A DNA stretch of 64,000 bases from Halodesulfovibrio marinisediminis DSM 17456 (GCF_900129975.1 NZ_FSRG01000005.1:372001-436000); one strand, 5' to 3'; numbered from the stretch's first letter, positions 33,890 to 43,634 are shown. Numbers and translations: made by a program. Notes: generated from the letters alone by a model not told the origin.

Positions 33890-36324
33890 TGCAGAATTAC
33901 GACGCCTTTTCGCACGCGAAGACTACAGCTAATATTGATTTTGACGCTATTACCGAGATTTTCACACAGGCGCATAGTGAGGGCCGCTCATCATTGTATG
34001 AACATGAAGTATATCGTGTCATGGAGAGCATTGGTTCCGAAACACCGCCGCAGGTTAAATTGATTCCACGGGGAACTCGTCCTTCAGACGACGAGTTGAT
34101 GAGTATTCCTGGAAAAAAAGTAGTGCTTAAGATAGTTTCGCCTACTATTGTCCATAAAACAGAAGTGGGCGGGGTTCGTATAGTTGAACGCGAGCCAAGT
34201 AAAATTCGTTCCGCATGGCGTCGTATGATGTATGAAGTTCCGGAAAAGTATGCCCGTTGGATAGAGCGGCATCCGGATGCTGCCCCCGAAGAGTATGCCG
34301 GACTGTCCGGAACCGCACTGGAAGAAGCAATTTCTCTAGATTTGAAAGGCGTGCTGCTTGTGCAGTTTATGCCGCCTGATTCTGACGCATTCGGCAATGA
34401 ACTTATTGTCGGCATCAGACGTACCCGTGAATTTGGTATGGTGTTGAGTGCTGGTCTAGGCGGAACTGATGCTGAACTGTACGCTGAACGATTTAAGAAG
34501 AATCAGGCTATTGTTGCTGCATCTACAAAGCTGACAGACGGTGAAACCTTTTTTAGCTATTTCAGGCAGACAATTTCGTTTGAGAAATTGGCAGGCCGGA
34601 CACGTGGTCAGGAACGAATCGTTTCTGATGATCAGTTGTTAGAGTGTTTTGATGCCTGTATTCTTCTGGCGAACTACTATTCTCCGATAAACCCGGATGC
34701 TCCATTTATTATTGATGAGTTTGAGATCAACCCCTTTGCGTTTACAGATTTTCTTATGGTTCCCTTGGACGGGTTGTGCCGCTTCTCTTTGCCGGAGAAA
34801 GGTGTAACGCCTCGTCCTGTAGCAAAGATAAAAAATCTGCTGCATCCTGAGACTATTGGTATCATCGGTGTGTCTGCATCCCGTGAAAACTTTGGTCGTA
34901 TCATCCTGCGCAACGTTCTTGCTGAAGGGTTCCCGAAAGAACAGGTACGTATTATTCGTGAAGGTTGTGATGAAATTGAAGGCGTGCGCTGTATTCCTTC
35001 AGTAGATACAGACGGCAAGCTCGATATGCTTGTTATGGCAGTTCCTGCTCAGCATATTCCAGCTATTGTAGATGAGGTTATCCAGAAGGACGCAGCAAAC
35101 AGTGTAATGCTGATTGCTGGTGGTCTTGGTGAAACTGAAGACAGTCAGGAACGTGCGAAGCAGGTTATTGCTGAGATTAATAAAGCGCATGAGTCCAAAG
35201 ATGGCGGCCCCGTATTTATTGGTGCAAACTGTATGGGGATTGTATCCCGTCCCGGTGGCTACAATACATGGTTTATTCCGGAAAACAAGTTTCCACGGAA
35301 CGGCCTTGGAACTCCACGTCGTGCTGCACTCGTTAGCCAGAGTGGAGCGTTCATGCTGTTCGGACTCAGCCGTTATCCGCACCTTTCACCGAACTATATG
35401 ATCTCTATGGGCAATCAGACCGACCTTACTTTGGGCGATATGGTTACCTATCTTAAAGATGATGAGAATGTCGATGTGATTGCTGTCTACGCAGAAGGCT
35501 TTAATGACCTCGACGGACTGGCATTCTGCCGCTCTGTTCGAGAAGCCGTTCTGGCAGGCAAAGAGGTTGTGTTCTACAAAGCAGGACGTACGCCGGAAGG
35601 TAAATCAGCAACCAGTGGTCACACCGCATCACTTGCTGGTGACTACATGGTTGCCGAAAGCTGTGTGCGTCAGGCTGGTGCTGTTGTAGCACAGACTGTA
35701 GAGCAGTTTCAGGACCTCTTCATGCTGGCTGAAACACTGCATTCGAAAAAAGTTGAAGGCAATCGTATTGGTGCTATCAGTGGTGCTGGATTTGAAGCTG
35801 TAAGTATGGCGGACAGCATCGACGTAGGTACCTTTACCATGAAGCTCGCCCCGTTTTCTGATAAGGCAGCGAACAAGTTCCGTGCACTACTTAAAGAAAA
35901 GCGCCTTGAATCACTTGTTTCTATTTCAAATCCAATGGATGTTACTCCGGCAGGTGATGATGAGCTTCACGTAGAAGTTGCGAAGATTATGTTGGATGAG
36001 CCGACCGTGGATGCGGTTGTGCTTGCTCTGACTCCGCTTAGCCCGATGATGCAGTCTTTGGATATTGAAAAAGGTGATCCTTTTAGTATGCATAATGAAA
36101 AGAGTATCCTTTCCCGAGCGCTTGAACTGGCAAAGCAGTCAGACAAACCGCTTGTGTGTGCGTCTGATGGCGGTGTGCTGTTTGAGCCAATGCGTGAAGC
36201 ATTGAACGAAGCAGGGGTGCCTGTATTCCAGACAGCAGATAGAGCAGTAGCAGCGTTGGCGCGCTATGTTCAGTCTCGTCTGCATGCGAAGTCTATTCGT
36301 TGTGGCGGTTGCGGGATTCGATAG
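33889..36324 (+). CDS. Fused ADP-forming acyl-CoA synthetase
   Basis: Enzymes of this kind interconvert acyl-CoA, ADP and phosphate with acid, CoA and ATP, conserving energy in fermentative anaerobes. The 811-residue product has an ATP-grasp (beta-type) domain first (about 15-290, VVLKIVSPTIVHKTEVGGVR). A CoA-binding Rossmann domain follows (about 310-405, TIGIIGVSASRENFGRIILR), then ligase domains with the phospho-His loop SATSGHTASLAGDY. This beta-alpha order is the reverse of PatZ/Acs-type proteins. Acetate, an aryl acid or a branched acid are all possible substrates. The extreme C-terminus (RCGGCGIR) has two cysteines. Confidence 0.9.
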   Translation: MQNYDAFSHAKTTANIDFDAITEIFTQAHSEGRSSLYEHEVYRVMESIGSETPPQVKLIPRGTRPSDDELMSIPGKKVVLKIVSPTIVHKTEVGGVRIVEREPSKIRSAWRRMMYEVPEKYARWIERHPDAAPEEYAGLSGTALEEAISLDLKGVLLVQFMPPDSDAFGNELIVGIRRTREFGMVLSAGLGGTDAELYAERFKKNQAIVAASTKLTDGETFFSYFRQTISFEKLAGRTRGQERIVSDDQLLECFDACILLANYYSPINPDAPFIIDEFEINPFAFTDFLMVPLDGLCRFSLPEKGVTPRPVAKIKNLLHPETIGIIGVSASRENFGRIILRNVLAEGFPKEQVRIIREGCDEIEGVRCIPSVDTDGKLDMLVMAVPAQHIPAIVDEVIQKDAANSVMLIAGGLGETEDSQERAKQVIAEINKAHESKDGGPVFIGANCMGIVSRPGGYNTWFIPENKFPRNGLGTPRRAALVSQSGAFMLFGLSRYPHLSPNYMISMGNQTDLTLGDMVTYLKDDENVDVIAVYAEGFNDLDGLAFCRSVREAVLAGKEVVFYKAGRTPEGKSATSGHTASLAGDYMVAESCVRQAGAVVAQTVEQFQDLFMLAETLHSKKVEGNRIGAISGAGFEAVSMADSIDVGTFTMKLAPFSDKAANKFRALLKEKRLESLVSISNPMDVTPAGDDELHVEVAKIMLDEPTVDAVVLALTPLSPMMQSLDIEKGDPFSMHNEKSILSRALELAKQSDKPLVCASDGGVLFEPMREALNEAGVPVFQTADRAVAALARYVQSRLHAKSIRCGGCGIR

Positions 36325-36332
36325 TTTTGCTG

Positions 36333-36426
36333 TTGCCTCCGGCGGGCAGGCGGGCGTTGCCCCCTGCACCCCCGCAAGGGAACGCGTCCCCTTGACCCCG
36401 ATTAGGGGACCCATTTGGGGGAGGCA
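36333..36426. repeat. Intergenic repeat copy C
   Basis: TTGCCTCCGGCGG begins 9 bases after the synthetase stop and is followed by GC-rich sequence with CCCGCAAGGGAACGCGTCCCCTTGACCCC. Reverse-complemented, it aligns with the copy at 55336-55413 (shared GGGGTCAAG, CCCTTGCG, TGCAAGAGGCA-like and CGCCGGAGGCAA blocks). It lies between convergent genes. Confidence 0.7.
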
Positions 36427-36464
36427 TGGCTATCTGAGACGTTTATGTTATCCTTACTCTGAAT

Positions 36465-36504
36465 AAAAAAGAGCTGCCCTACTTAGATAGGGCAGCTCTT
36501 TTTT
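36465..36504. terminator. Bidirectional terminator between convergent genes
   Basis: GAGCTGCCCTA and TAGGGCAGCTC form an 11-bp stem with a 6-nt loop, flanked by six A and six T residues, so it can end transcripts from both the synthetase and the U32 gene. Confidence 0.93.
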
Positions 36505-36545
36505 ATTATGTGAAATGTAGTAAGCGTATGCTGTGAAACTATTCG

Positions 36546-37784
36546 CTAGCTGCGAAGGAAAAGACCTTCAGCGAAGTGCTCGCTTTCACAACGGATGAAT
36601 CCAAACATGCCCGGGTGTACTGTATCCACAGCTTCACCACGATGGTTTTCAAGCTGGAAGCTTCCTACTGGAAGTACCGGACGTTTGAGGCCTGGAACCA
36701 TAATCTGTACTGGCTTGTCTGCTCGGAACGGAGAACGCACGGCGATTTGCCATTTGCTGTCGCTTTCTTTTTGGACGAGCTTGGCAACAATTGGGGTACA
36801 GTCTTTCTTTGGTAGTGGGGGCACAGATTTTCTGTGACCTTTTGGCAGGAAGAAGCCTGTGCTTAAATTCCTTGATGCAGTATTTTGCAGTTCACGGATA
36901 TACTCATCATATCGGAACTGCTTAGCTGCTACGTCGTCGATGGCTGTTCTGTATACATCCACTACGTGTGCCACGTAGCTTGGAGTTTTCATACGTCCTT
37001 CGATCTTAAGTGATGCAACATTGTTCTGACAGAACCATCGCATGTATTTGACAAGGCAAAGATCTTCCGGAGCCCAGAATGCACTATGCGGACCTTCATG
37101 GGTAACGTCCCATGTTGGACCTTCGCGCATACCTTCTTCTACGGTCAGACGCATATCCTGAACGGTAAGTCCTTTATATTCGAACCGACATGGATGAGTG
37201 CATTCACCAAGATTTGCAGGACGCTGGCTCATCCATGATGACAAAAGACAACGACCGGAGAGGGCAAGACACATCGCGCCCTGCACGAATACTTCAAATT
37301 CCATGGTCGGGTATGCCTTAGTGAGCTGACTGATAGCATGTGCGCCAAGCTCGCGTGCAAGGTTGACACGTTCGATTCCGAGATCATGCCAGAACCCTAC
37401 AGCTTCACTGTTTGATGTGTTTGCTTGCGTACTGAGATGGATAGACTTGTTCGGTGCAATACGGCGTGCCATGCGAAGCACACCCGGATCAGCGATGATG
37501 ATGCCATCTACACTGGACTCAGCAAGATGCTCGAGGGATTCCTGTACACCGGCAAGATGCTTTTCGTGAGGCAGGATATTAAGTGTGTAGTAGATGGAAG
37601 CATTTTTCGCATGCGCTTTGGAGCAGGCTACTTCAAGTTCTTCCCAGTCAAAACCGCCGGAGCTTGCGCGAAGGCTGTGTTTTTTTCCACCAAGATAACA
37701 AGCATCTGCACCGTAAAGCAGTGCAGTATCAAGTCTGTCCATATCTCCTGCTGGACAAAGCAGTTCAGGCAATTTTTTTGTCAT
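36546..37784 (-). CDS. U32 family peptidase / tRNA hydroxylation protein TrhP-like
   Basis: U32 proteins act in RNA hydroxylation (TrhP, RlhA) or as collagenase-like peptidases. The 412-residue protein contains LLCPAGDMDRLDTALLYGADACYLGG, the core EVFVQGAMCLALSGRCLLSS and ECTHPCRFEY, plus a C-terminal beta domain (about 320-410). It is closest to the TrhP/YegQ type. The usual His of the FVHGA motif is Gln here. It is followed within 11 nt by the upstream-transcribed PHP gene, which reads first. Confidence 0.88.
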   Translation of the reverse strand: MTKKLPELLCPAGDMDRLDTALLYGADACYLGGKKHSLRASSGGFDWEELEVACSKAHAKNASIYYTLNILPHEKHLAGVQESLEHLAESSVDGIIIADPGVLRMARRIAPNKSIHLSTQANTSNSEAVGFWHDLGIERVNLARELGAHAISQLTKAYPTMEFEVFVQGAMCLALSGRCLLSSWMSQRPANLGECTHPCRFEYKGLTVQDMRLTVEEGMREGPTWDVTHEGPHSAFWAPEDLCLVKYMRWFCQNNVASLKIEGRMKTPSYVAHVVDVYRTAIDDVAAKQFRYDEYIRELQNTASRNLSTGFFLPKGHRKSVPPLPKKDCTPIVAKLVQKESDSKWQIAVRSPFRADKPVQIMVPGLKRPVLPVGSFQLENHRGEAVDTVHPGMFGFIRCESEHFAEGLFLRS

Positions 37785-37795
37785 AATATTTGTAA

Positions 37796-38662
37796 CTAAA
37801 CAGGAAGTCCCTGCTTAGAGCGTAGTTCTTTTAAGTTATCAAGCACATTGTGCGGTACAAACAACCCACCCTTACCACGGCCAAGCGCAATATTAGGCTT
37901 CACCGCGCCGTGATAGTCCGATCCGCCAGTGAGTGCAAGTCCATGTACGGCTGCAAGCTCGACAACAAGTCGTGTTGAAGCATCACCGTGTTCACTGTGG
38001 TAGGCTTCCAACGCATCCAGCCCGTGAGGTTTCAGCGTCGCGATCATATCATTAAGATACTCTGTGGAGCGCCCATGAATACACATATGAGCCCATGATA
38101 CGGTAGCTCCTTCCTCTTTCAGCAGCTTGACACCTTCAATTGGTGTAAGAACTTTTTTGGGAGCGTATGCCTTGCCACCGTCGCACAGCATTTCGTCAAA
38201 AACGCTTTTTACAGTCTTAAAGTATTTTTTATTAACAAGAACCTGCGCAATATGAGGGCGACCAACAGAACCGTCACCAGCGGCTTCAAGCACTTCTTCA
38301 TAGGTAATATCCATACCAAGTGCCTGCAGTTTTTCAACGATGATCTTGTTGCGTTCAGCGCGGTATTTACGCAACTCACCCATTACGTTTTGCAGCTTAG
38401 AAGCTTTTGGATCAAGCCAAAGGCCGAGAAGATGAATTTCACCGAAGTCGGTTTTTACTCCCAGTTCGCAGCCCGGGATAACGTCAACACCGAGCTCCTT
38501 ACCTATATCCATAGCTTCTTCAACACCGGCAACGGTATCGTGGTCTGTTAGTGCAAGTGTTGTAATGTTGTTTTTTTTAGCTAGTTGTATCAGTTCTTCA
38601 GGAGAGTCACTTCCATCAGAAGCTGTCGAATGCGTGTGCAAGTCGATATATGTCCGCGTCAT
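37796..38662 (-). CDS. PHP-domain phosphoesterase (RNase AM / nucleoside bisphosphatase type)
   Basis: The 288-residue PHP protein shows the metal motifs YIDLHTHSTASDGS, LALTDHDTVAGVE, IPGCELG, a central HMCIHG, and GGSDYHG near the C-terminus. Family members (YciV/RNase AM, or 3',5'-nucleotide bisphosphatases) trim RNA 5' ends or degrade pAp. It probably forms a transcript with the downstream U32 gene (11-nt gap). Confidence 0.88.
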   Translation of the reverse strand: MTRTYIDLHTHSTASDGSDSPEELIQLAKKNNITTLALTDHDTVAGVEEAMDIGKELGVDVIPGCELGVKTDFGEIHLLGLWLDPKASKLQNVMGELRKYRAERNKIIVEKLQALGMDITYEEVLEAAGDGSVGRPHIAQVLVNKKYFKTVKSVFDEMLCDGGKAYAPKKVLTPIEGVKLLKEEGATVSWAHMCIHGRSTEYLNDMIATLKPHGLDALEAYHSEHGDASTRLVVELAAVHGLALTGGSDYHGAVKPNIALGRGKGGLFVPHNVLDNLKELRSKQGLPV

Positions 38663-38912
38663 ATTTCCTTCCGTTTGTAGGACTATCTACTAATGTCTCT
38701 GGTTGTTCTTTCACCATTTTAATTACGCCTGCGGTTTGCGCCTTGTCAAATGGCGAATTTGTGGTGTTCTCTATCTTACTTATTTTATAAGCTCTTATTT
38801 TAAATTTTTTCAAAATTATACTACGCCGCTTCTTGTTGCTGTGCGTACAGTAACTGCGTATACTACCCCTTCTGCACACAACGTGTGTATATATTTTTTA
38901 AGGAGTCGTACT

Positions 38913-39116
38913 GTGACTGTACAAGCTGATTTACTGAAGATTCTTGCCTGCCCGAAGTGTAAGAACTCTCTTGAACTTACTGAAGATAAAGACGGACTTT
39001 CTTGCTCCAAATGCAACGTTGTGTACCCTATTCGCGAAGAAATTCCTGTAATGTTGGTAGAAGAATCCATCCCTCAGGAAGACTGGGACAACGGAGTGCG
39101 CGAAGCACGTAAGTAA
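38913..39116 (+). CDS. Trm112 family zinc-ribbon protein
   Basis: The GTG at 38913 is preceded 8 nt upstream by AAGGAG and gives a 67-residue protein. It begins MTVQADLLKILACPKCKNSL and has a second CSKC, a zinc ribbon, then YPIREEIPVML, the Trm112/UPF0434 signature. Such proteins partner methyltransferases in other organisms; the bacterial role is poorly known. An open frame upstream of the GTG, back to 38703, reads through non-coding sequence. Confidence 0.92.
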   Translation: MTVQADLLKILACPKCKNSLELTEDKDGLSCSKCNVVYPIREEIPVMLVEESIPQEDWDNGVREARK

Positions 39117-39214
39117 GTTTTCCCCGCTCGCTCAGTTGTAGTCTTGCACGCAGTTGCTTATCTTGACGGATTGTTGTCTCTGCTTATGATATCTGCTGAA
39201 AGGAGAGCCGGATT

Positions 39215-39628
39215 ATGGTTATCAATTATGGATCCTTTTACGACTTCCCTCATCTGTTTGATAAACTGATGAATGACCTGCACGACCCGCAGCCAACTTC
39301 CTTGAGAGGCGCAACATTTCCTCCGCTGTACATCAGTGAGGATGATGTAAACGTCTATGTAAGGGCACTGCTGCCGGGGGCTGCAATGGAAGACGTAGAG
39401 CTAGCTATTGAAGATAATACCCTTGTGCTTCGAGGGGAACTCAAGCCTGTTCAAGGAAAATATCACCAACAGGAACGCCCGACAGGCTCATTTCAACGGC
39501 TGGTAAAAGTCAATGTTCCGATCCATAAAGACGGTATTACCGCAACCATGAAGTCCGGCATGCTGTTTGTTCAGTTGCCTAAGTCTACGGCAATGCAGCC
39601 GCACACAATCCATATCCAACCAAGGTAG
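39215..39628 (+). CDS. Hsp20 family small heat-shock protein
   Basis: This ATP-independent holdase has 137 residues with an alpha-crystallin domain (about 38-130): YISEDDVNVYVRALLPGAAMEDVELAIEDNTLVLRGE-type strands and the MKSGMLFVQLPK motif (usual form GVLTVTLPK). It begins after AAAGGAG and is followed 5 nt later by a second Hsp20 gene, forming a two-gene chaperone unit. Confidence 0.93.
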   Translation: MVINYGSFYDFPHLFDKLMNDLHDPQPTSLRGATFPPLYISEDDVNVYVRALLPGAAMEDVELAIEDNTLVLRGELKPVQGKYHQQERPTGSFQRLVKVNVPIHKDGITATMKSGMLFVQLPKSTAMQPHTIHIQPR

Positions 39629-39633
39629 CAGCT

Positions 39634-39996
39634 ATGCACCAGATAGCTAACAGAATAGGAAAGCGTCCACTGGTACAGCCCCCATCTGATTTTGTTGAAC
39701 GGGAAGACGGATTTTATCTCTACCTTGATATGCCGGGAGTAGAGAAAGAAAAACTCCTTTTGGACATTGAAAACGACAAGCTTTCGGTTCAGGCAAAATC
39801 TAACTTCGGACTTGTTTCTGGAGAACGTGTACACTCTATGGAATTTGGGGAAGTGGAGTATTGTGCGCGTTTTGAAGTAAGCGAGCTTGTGGATAAAGAA
39901 AGGGTAAGCGCCAAATTTGAAAACGGCGTACTGACAATATATCTTCCAAAACGGAATGAAGTACCGCCTAAGCGCATTAAAATTGACGTCCTCTAA
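39634..39996 (+). CDS. Hsp20 family small heat-shock protein
   Basis: The second member of the pair has 120 residues with the alpha-crystallin domain: FVEREDGFYLYLDMPGVEKEK, FEVSELVDKERVSAKFENGV and the motif GVLTIYLPK, and ends KRIKIDVL with no IXI tail beyond it. It diverges clearly from its neighbour, so the pair may form mixed oligomers. The yfcE gene follows 21 nt later. Confidence 0.93.
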   Translation: MHQIANRIGKRPLVQPPSDFVEREDGFYLYLDMPGVEKEKLLLDIENDKLSVQAKSNFGLVSGERVHSMEFGEVEYCARFEVSELVDKERVSAKFENGVLTIYLPKRNEVPPKRIKIDVL

Positions 39997-40017
39997 CTAT
40001 TTTTACAGACACACTTA

Positions 40018-40563
40018 ATGAAAATTTTATTTATCTCAGATTTGCACGGTTCTTATGACCGTGCAAAAACTGTTTTGGACAAGGCTGAAAAAATTAATCC
40101 GGACTGCATTGTACTGCTTGGTGACCTGCTGTACCACGGTCCTCGTAACCCGCTTCCAGTGGGACACGATCCTAAAGCGACTGTCGGCCTTCTGAACAGC
40201 TACAAAGACAAAATTATTGCGGTGCGCGGTAATTGCGATGCAGAAGTAGACCAGATGGTACTCGAGTTCCCGATTATGTCAGATTTCTCTTGGTTGCTCG
40301 CGGACGGTCGCCGCATCTTCCTTACCCACGGTCATCTGTGGAATCCAGAAAACATGCCTCCGCTTTGTGCAGGAGATATCTTCGTATACGGACATGTTCA
40401 TCGTCCTAAAGCATATACTGATGAAAATGGCATTATCATCTGGAACCCGGGTTCATGTTCACTTCCTAAACAGAGTGATCGCCCTACGTATGCGGTGTAT
40501 GAAGATAACACCTTCTGTGTTTTTGAATTAGACGACACACGCATTCTTGAACAAATTTTGTAG
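40018..40563 (+). CDS. yfcE: YfcE family metallophosphodiesterase
   Basis: The 181-residue enzyme has the calcineurin-like motifs FISDLHGSYDRA, LLGDLLYHGPRNPL, RGNCDAEVDQ, LTHGHLW and YGHVHRPK in order. E. coli YfcE hydrolyses artificial phosphodiesters; the natural substrate is unknown. It lies 8 nt before the dus gene and probably shares its transcript. Confidence 0.93.
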   Translation: MKILFISDLHGSYDRAKTVLDKAEKINPDCIVLLGDLLYHGPRNPLPVGHDPKATVGLLNSYKDKIIAVRGNCDAEVDQMVLEFPIMSDFSWLLADGRRIFLTHGHLWNPENMPPLCAGDIFVYGHVHRPKAYTDENGIIIWNPGSCSLPKQSDRPTYAVYEDNTFCVFELDDTRILEQIL

Positions 40564-40571
40564 GGGTATCC

Positions 40572-41594
40572 ATGCAAGCTGCTGAATCTTTCTCTGCGCC
40601 TATTACATTGCGCGGTAGAACCATCCAGAATCGCCTGTGTCTTGCCCCTATGGCAGGACTCGGACACATTGCATACCGCTCTGTTGCCGCACATTACGGT
40701 GGTTACGGTCTTCTGTTTACAGGTATGTGCAGCGCCCGCGCTGTACCAACAGAAAATCGTTACAAGTCTCCGGTGTTCAGCTGGCAAGATGAAGAACTGC
40801 CCAAGCTGGTATGCCAATTGTTTGGTGCTGCACCGGATGACATGGCACTCGCCGCAGAACGTGTTCAACAAGAAAACTTCTTTGGTGTTGATATCAACAT
40901 GGGATGTTCAGTTGCTCCCATTGTAGACAGGCAATGTGGTGCTGATCTCATGCGTGATGTTGATCGTGCCTGTGAGATGGTTGAAAAGGTTCGCAAAGCT
41001 GTTGATATCCCGTTGTTTGTTAAATTCAGAACAGGCTGGCAGAACGAGCCGGAACCAGCAATAGCCTTTGCAAAAATGCTGGAACAGGCTGGTGCGGATG
41101 CATTGACATTCCATCCGCGTGTTGCACCAGACAGACGCACAAAGCGCCCACGCTTTGATGATATCACGCTCGTAAAAGAGGCTGTATCAATCCCAGTTTT
41201 TGGAAACGGTGACGTGTGGGATGTTGCATCTGCTAAAGCTATGGTGGAGCGCACAGGTTGTGACGGTCTCGCCATTGGTCGTGCGGCAATTTCCAAGCCG
41301 TGGATGTTTGCAGAACTGTCTGAAGGCTTCGAAGCGACACCGGAAACGTATAGAGAATCGCTCTTTTTGTTTTTGGATCAAATTGAAAAATGGTACGACC
41401 CGACCCGTGCGATTAAGCTTTACAAAAAGTACTGCATGTATTTTGCGGCAAACTTTTTATATGGTAACCGCTTGTTCGGGCAGTTGATTGCTGGTGATAC
41501 CATGGAGATTATGCGTGAAAACGCAGGGCGTTGTTTTGGCGATAGGATTCCGCAAATTTCTAAGAGCCTCAATGCCCTGATGATGAACCGATAG
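40572..41594 (+). CDS. tRNA-dihydrouridine synthase
   Basis: Dus enzymes reduce uridines in tRNA with FMN and NADPH. The 340-residue protein shows NRLCLAPMAGLGHIAYRSV, the catalytic Cys in DINMGCSVAPIVDRQCGADLM, FRTGWQ, the FMN-phosphate histidine in LTFHPR, and FGNGDVWD with GLAIGRAA. The C-terminal helical domain is complete. Which Dus subfamily it belongs to cannot be told by eye. The ATG follows AGGGG. Confidence 0.93.
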   Translation: MQAAESFSAPITLRGRTIQNRLCLAPMAGLGHIAYRSVAAHYGGYGLLFTGMCSARAVPTENRYKSPVFSWQDEELPKLVCQLFGAAPDDMALAAERVQQENFFGVDINMGCSVAPIVDRQCGADLMRDVDRACEMVEKVRKAVDIPLFVKFRTGWQNEPEPAIAFAKMLEQAGADALTFHPRVAPDRRTKRPRFDDITLVKEAVSIPVFGNGDVWDVASAKAMVERTGCDGLAIGRAAISKPWMFAELSEGFEATPETYRESLFLFLDQIEKWYDPTRAIKLYKKYCMYFAANFLYGNRLFGQLIAGDTMEIMRENAGRCFGDRIPQISKSLNALMMNR

Positions 41595-41700
41595 TATTGA
41601 GACTTTTCTGTCGTTAGTACTTGTAGCGGGGACTTGAGAGTCTGTAGACTGTTTTTTCGATATCTTGTGGTTCATGCTACACTACTCTTCTCGTAAAAAG

Positions 41701-41738
41701 AAAAGGGCTGTCCTAGTTACATAGGTCAGCCCTTTTTA
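41701..41738. terminator. Bidirectional terminator after dus
   Basis: AAGGGCTG and CAGCCCTT, extended by CCTA/TAGG, form a stem around GTTACA with small T-T mismatches. Five T residues follow on the plus strand, and an A-run precedes. Confidence 0.85.
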
Positions 41739-41795
41739 TTTAAGTCAGTAGCGTAAAGTCGTGTGGAGGCATAGTCAACGGATTTACCTCGGGAG

Positions 41796-41948
41796 TAAAA
41801 GTCTTTGGAAGGGGGGCTGGGGGAGAACCTTTCTACAGAGCCTTAGCCGTTCTCGAAGAATGAGAGAGTACGGATAAGGACAGTGAAACAAGGTTTCAAC
41901 CAGCCGTCGGAGACAAAATAAAAACGTCGTAGATCCGCCGGAGGCAAA
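41796..41948. repeat. Intergenic repeat copy B
   Basis: Contains AAAAGTCTTTGGAAGGGG, AGAACCTTTCTA, GCCGTCGGAGAC and finally CGCCGGAGGCAA, ending about 20 bases before the stop of the minus-strand helicase gene. The first three blocks match copy A (17727-17815); the last matches copies C and D. It looks like two element types joined. Confidence 0.65.
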
Positions 41949-41967
41949 TCGCAGCTAGCAATTAAGC

Positions 41968-43365
41968 CTACCGCTTGCGGCGTGGTTTAGCACTACGTGA
42001 GCTACTTGGCTTTTTACCTTGAGGCTTCTTACCTTGCGGTTTGCGTTTGAAGCTTGGCTTGCGGTGTGAGTCTGTGTGTGTGTCAGATTTGTTGTTACCT
42101 GACGGCTCGTTGTAGTTGAAGTTAGCGAGCTTGCGCAGCGCAAAAGACTTACCAATGTCTTGCTCCATCTGGAGCATGCGCATGAGCTCTTTTTCACCAA
42201 GAAGGGTTATGGCCGTTCCTTTGCGGTATGCCCGTGCTGTGCGTCCTACACGGTGGATGTACTTGTCTGCACTATCAGGCGTGTCGAACTGAATGATGTG
42301 TGTGATGTGATCGAGATCAATACCGCGTGCAACAAGGTCAGTGGCAACAAGGATTCGTGCTTCACCTGTTTGCATTTTTTCAAGCATTTTGTTGCGCTTT
42401 GACTGCGAAAGGTCACTGTGCAGCGCAGCTACTTCACCGAACTTGTTGGCAAGTGTACGTTCAAGGGCACGACAAGTTTCTTTGGTGTTGGTGAAGATAA
42501 TGATGCCACCGTCAGCCTTGGAGTGCGGACTGTGCTCAGCACGTTTTTGCTTGTGGACAAGATTGTCAGAGTCATTGAGCAGCAGCGGCATAAGTGTGAG
42601 CAGTAGCTTTTTCTTGAGATGCGGTGGAACTGTGAAAAGTTCGTGCGTGATGTCCGGCTTTGCTTCTTCTGTGCGTACATCAATAACTTTTGGGTCTTTT
42701 GTGTAGGTGCATGCAAGCTGTTCAATAGGCTTTGGCATGGTTGCAGAGAAGAATGCGGTAGTGCGCTTGGACGGAACACGATCTAAAATTTTCTGGATAT
42801 CCGGTAGGAATCCGAGATCGAACATACGGTCTGCTTCATCAATTATGAGTGTATCGATGCCGCCGAGACGGATTTCTTTTTGATTCATGAAGTCCAGTAG
42901 ACGCCCGGGGGTTGCCACAATGATTGTAGATTGTTTGGCAGCTTTTTTTTGTGGTGCAGCGCCGGCACCGCCATATACAGCTCCGCATCGGTAGCCAGTC
43001 TGTAGTCCAAGTGCGATGCAAGTTTTTTGAATCTGGAGCACAAGTTCACGGGTTGGAGCAAGGATAAGCGCGCGAACGGGACCACGCTTGAGAGCGTCTT
43101 CATCTGCTAAGTATTGAAGCAATGGAAGCAGGAATGCCGCAGTCTTACCAGTGCCTGTGTTTGCAAGGGCAATGGTGTCTCTTCGTTCAAGCAGAATAGG
43201 AATTACAGCCTGTTGTACCGGAGTAGGGGCGGTAAACTTGCAGGCGGATAAACCGGAACGAATTCGCTGATCAAAAGAAAATTGATCAAAAGGTACCTTT
43301 TCTACCTCAGAGGTAGTTTCAGGTTCTTTTTTTTGTTCGTTGGCGTTTGCTTCAGGCGTAGTCAT
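41968..43365 (-). CDS. DEAD-box ATP-dependent RNA helicase, RhlE type
   Basis: The 465-residue helicase has the Q-motif (FTAPTPVQQAVIP), motif I ANTGTGKTA, motif II IDEADRMFD, SAT (FFSATMPK), and HRVGRTARAYRKG in the second RecA domain. A basic C-terminal tail (about 425-465) contains a tandem KPQGKKPQGKK repeat, likely an RNA-binding extension. Such enzymes act in ribosome assembly, RNA decay and cold adaptation. The ATG follows AAAGGAT. It stands alone. Confidence 0.95.
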   Translation of the reverse strand: MTTPEANANEQKKEPETTSEVEKVPFDQFSFDQRIRSGLSACKFTAPTPVQQAVIPILLERRDTIALANTGTGKTAAFLLPLLQYLADEDALKRGPVRALILAPTRELVLQIQKTCIALGLQTGYRCGAVYGGAGAAPQKKAAKQSTIIVATPGRLLDFMNQKEIRLGGIDTLIIDEADRMFDLGFLPDIQKILDRVPSKRTTAFFSATMPKPIEQLACTYTKDPKVIDVRTEEAKPDITHELFTVPPHLKKKLLLTLMPLLLNDSDNLVHKQKRAEHSPHSKADGGIIIFTNTKETCRALERTLANKFGEVAALHSDLSQSKRNKMLEKMQTGEARILVATDLVARGIDLDHITHIIQFDTPDSADKYIHRVGRTARAYRKGTAITLLGEKELMRMLQMEQDIGKSFALRKLANFNYNEPSGNNKSDTHTDSHRKPSFKRKPQGKKPQGKKPSSSRSAKPRRKR

Positions 43366-43634
43366 GGGGATCCTTTGTTGTTCAACATTACATTCAGGCA
43401 GGAATGAACTTCATGCTCAGTTTGTACGAGCCTTGTTTCCTTACTGTGATGGTCATCGTAGTATAAGAAAGGTAGGCCAGCTGCAAATGAAAAGTTTTGA
43501 AAATAGAAAGTGCTCAGGTTTAGTGACTTATCATGTCTGCGCTGTGGGCATCCTCGTATCATGGTACGTTAATACTAGTGTGTTGCATCATATCGAAATT
43601 ATATGGTCTGCATATAGATAATGACGGGGGATCC

